From NCBI GenBank assembly GCA_031256615.1, contig JAIRQG010000086.1, forward strand, positions 1-7,283: a stretch of 7,283 nt of DNA. The letters run 5' to 3'. Position numbers and translations under genes: made by a program. The DNA comes from Candidatus Methanoplasma sp. (lineage in GTDB: Archaea > Thermoplasmatota > Thermoplasmata > Methanomassiliicoccales > Methanomethylophilaceae). Positions within the stretch are counted from its first letter, which is position 1. Every line of letters begins with the position of its first letter. Shown here piece by piece: positions 6,206-7,283 of the stretch. Under the pieces are notes generated by a model. It made no database searches, had not been told where the DNA came from, and saw nothing but the letters and a program-made list of their open reading frames with translations.

Positions 6206-7283
6206 TCATTCGATCTTCAGGATCTTCATGTCCGCCGCAACAGAGGAGCTTCCCTTAAGGCCGAAGGTCCCGACGAGTACTTTCAGTATGTTCGGCGAAA
6301 CGAACTCCGGAAGGGTCGGACCGATCATGATGTCCTTCACGCCGAGGTGCAGCAGGGCCAGAAGCACAAGGCATGCCTTCTGCTCATACCAAGAGATGTT
6401 GAACGCCAGAGGGAGTTCGTTAACCGACAGGCCTGTTGCTTTAGCAAGCTCGAGCGCAACCACGACCAAGGAATAGCAGTCGTTGCACTGACCCGCGTCC
6501 AGCACCCGCGGTATTCCGTCGATGCTTCCGAGTTTCAGTTTGTTGTATCTGTACTTGGCGCATCCCGCCGTAAGGATGATCGTATCCTTCGGAAGGGCTT
6601 CCGCGAACTCGCTGTAGTATGTTCTATCGGACCTTCTCCCGTCGCATCCGGCCATGACCACCAGTTTCTTCACCGCGCCCGAAGAGATCGCGCCGAGCAC
6701 TTTATCGGTCAGGCCCAGGACGGTGTCGTGCGCGAATCCGATAGTTATCGATATGTCATCGATGGGTTCGGGAGGCTTGCACGTTTTAGCGAGTCCGATC
6801 ATCTTTGAGAAGTCCGTGTGGCCGTTCTTCTTCGGAATGTGCTCTATGCCGCCGAACCATACCGGGCCGGTGGTGAACAGCCTTTTTGAATACGACTCAG
6901 CAGGCGGGACCAGACAGTTCGTCGTTACGAGTATGGGCCCGTTGAACGAAGCGAATTCCTCCCTCTGCCTGTGCCATGCGTTGCCGTAGTTCCCTACAAG
7001 ATTTTTATACTTCTTGAATTTCGGATATGCATTCGCGGGGAGCATCTCGCCGTGGGTGTAGACATCCACGCCGCTTCCCTTTGTCTGTTCGAGAAGTTCC
7101 TCAAGGTCCTTCAGGTCGTGGCCGGTGATCAGTATGCCCGGCTTGTTGCGGACCTTGAGACTGACGTCTGTTATTTCCGGGGGCCCGTAGGTCTCCCTGT
7201 TCGCTTTATCCAAAAGCGCCATGCACTTCACGCCTACGGCTCCGCATTCCAGGACGGTGGAGAGAAGACTGTCTGCGGACAGG
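6206..7283 (-). CDS. hcp: Hybrid cluster protein (Hcp, hydroxylamine/nitric oxide reductase), 5' end outside window
   Basis: The last 358 residues of an iron-sulfur-oxygen hybrid cluster protein. It is a cytoplasmic anaerobic enzyme that reduces hydroxylamine in vitro and is linked to nitric oxide handling. The reading frame is open to the window edge. About 190 N-terminal residues, including the cysteines of the [4Fe-4S] or [2Fe-2S] cluster, lie beyond base 7283. All hybrid-cluster ligands of the D. vulgaris enzyme can be aligned (visible numbering): His55 (GHDL), Glu79 (THGEM), Cys123 (TTNC), Cys213 (MAGC), Cys241 (TAGC), Cys266 (GQCND), Glu300 and Lys302 (YEQK), with spacing equal to the reference except one residue before Glu300. 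The enzyme should be active. An additional Cys269 lies three residues after ligand Cys266. The GTG at 7231 is internal, not the start. The C-terminus is full length. The gene is 264 bases upstream of the aro operon and probably separate from it. Confidence 0.95.
   Translation of the reverse strand, partial: LSADSLLSTVLECGAVGVKCMALLDKANRETYGPPEITDVSLKVRNKPGILITGHDLKDLEELLEQTKGSGVDVYTHGEMLPANAYPKFKKYKNLVGNYGNAWHRQREEFASFNGPILVTTNCLVPPAESYSKRLFTTGPVWFGGIEHIPKKNGHTDFSKMIGLAKTCKPPEPIDDISITIGFAHDTVLGLTDKVLGAISSGAVKKLVVMAGCDGRRSDRTYYSEFAEALPKDTIILTAGCAKYRYNKLKLGSIDGIPRVLDAGQCNDCYSLVVVALELAKATGLSVNELPLAFNISWYEQKACLVLLALLHLGVKDIMIGPTLPEFVSPNILKVLVGTFGLKGSSSVAADMKILKIE

Overview
The window reads as a chromosomal segment of a methanogen-like euryarchaeon in Thermoplasmatota, most likely the order Methanomassiliicoccales. 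The evidence is a full-length archaeal-type 16S rRNA gene that stands alone, with no tRNA-Ala or 23S gene in the following 5.8 kb, as is typical of Thermoplasmata. Archaeal-type aromatic biosynthesis genes and TATA-box promoters agree with this. The order-level placement comes from remembered 16S signatures and was not checked by a search.

Layout: (1) 16S rRNA at about 9-1478 (+), followed by a perfect GC-rich hairpin, a second AT-rich hairpin and a T-run. (2) A two-gene operon at 1786-2995 (+): a MerR-like regulator of the YhbD/DUF4004 type, overlapping by 8 bases a bactofilin-like polymer-forming protein of the YhbE type. Its promoter has a TATA box bracketed by two near-identical 13-base palindromes, GTAACANTGTTAC, 52 bases apart. 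A hairpin with a T-run ends the operon. (3) A convergent operon on the minus strand, in transcription order: ADH synthase (5941-5150), 3-dehydroquinate synthase II (5144-4131) and a fused chorismate mutase/prephenate dehydrogenase (4108-3035). Its promoter has a TATA box next to a 20-base imperfect palindrome that contains a tandem heptamer. (4) A 264-base intergenic region with small palindromes. (5) The C-terminal two thirds of a hybrid cluster protein (Hcp) gene on the minus strand, whose 5' end lies beyond base 7283.

How the genes work together: the minus-strand operon holds the two archaeal entry steps to the shikimate pathway (the DKFP route, replacing DAHP synthase and AroB) and the tyrosine-branch enzyme, but none of the middle steps. 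It is therefore an entry-plus-exit cluster, and the other aro genes must lie elsewhere. The YhbD-bactofilin pair resembles the yhbD-yhbE arrangement of Bacillus and related Firmicutes, which suggests a transferred cytoskeletal or envelope cassette. The twin palindromes at its promoter suggest tight, possibly autogenous, control. Hcp fits an anaerobe handling nitric oxide or nitrosative stress. The most interesting part is the YhbD-bactofilin operon with its paired operators.
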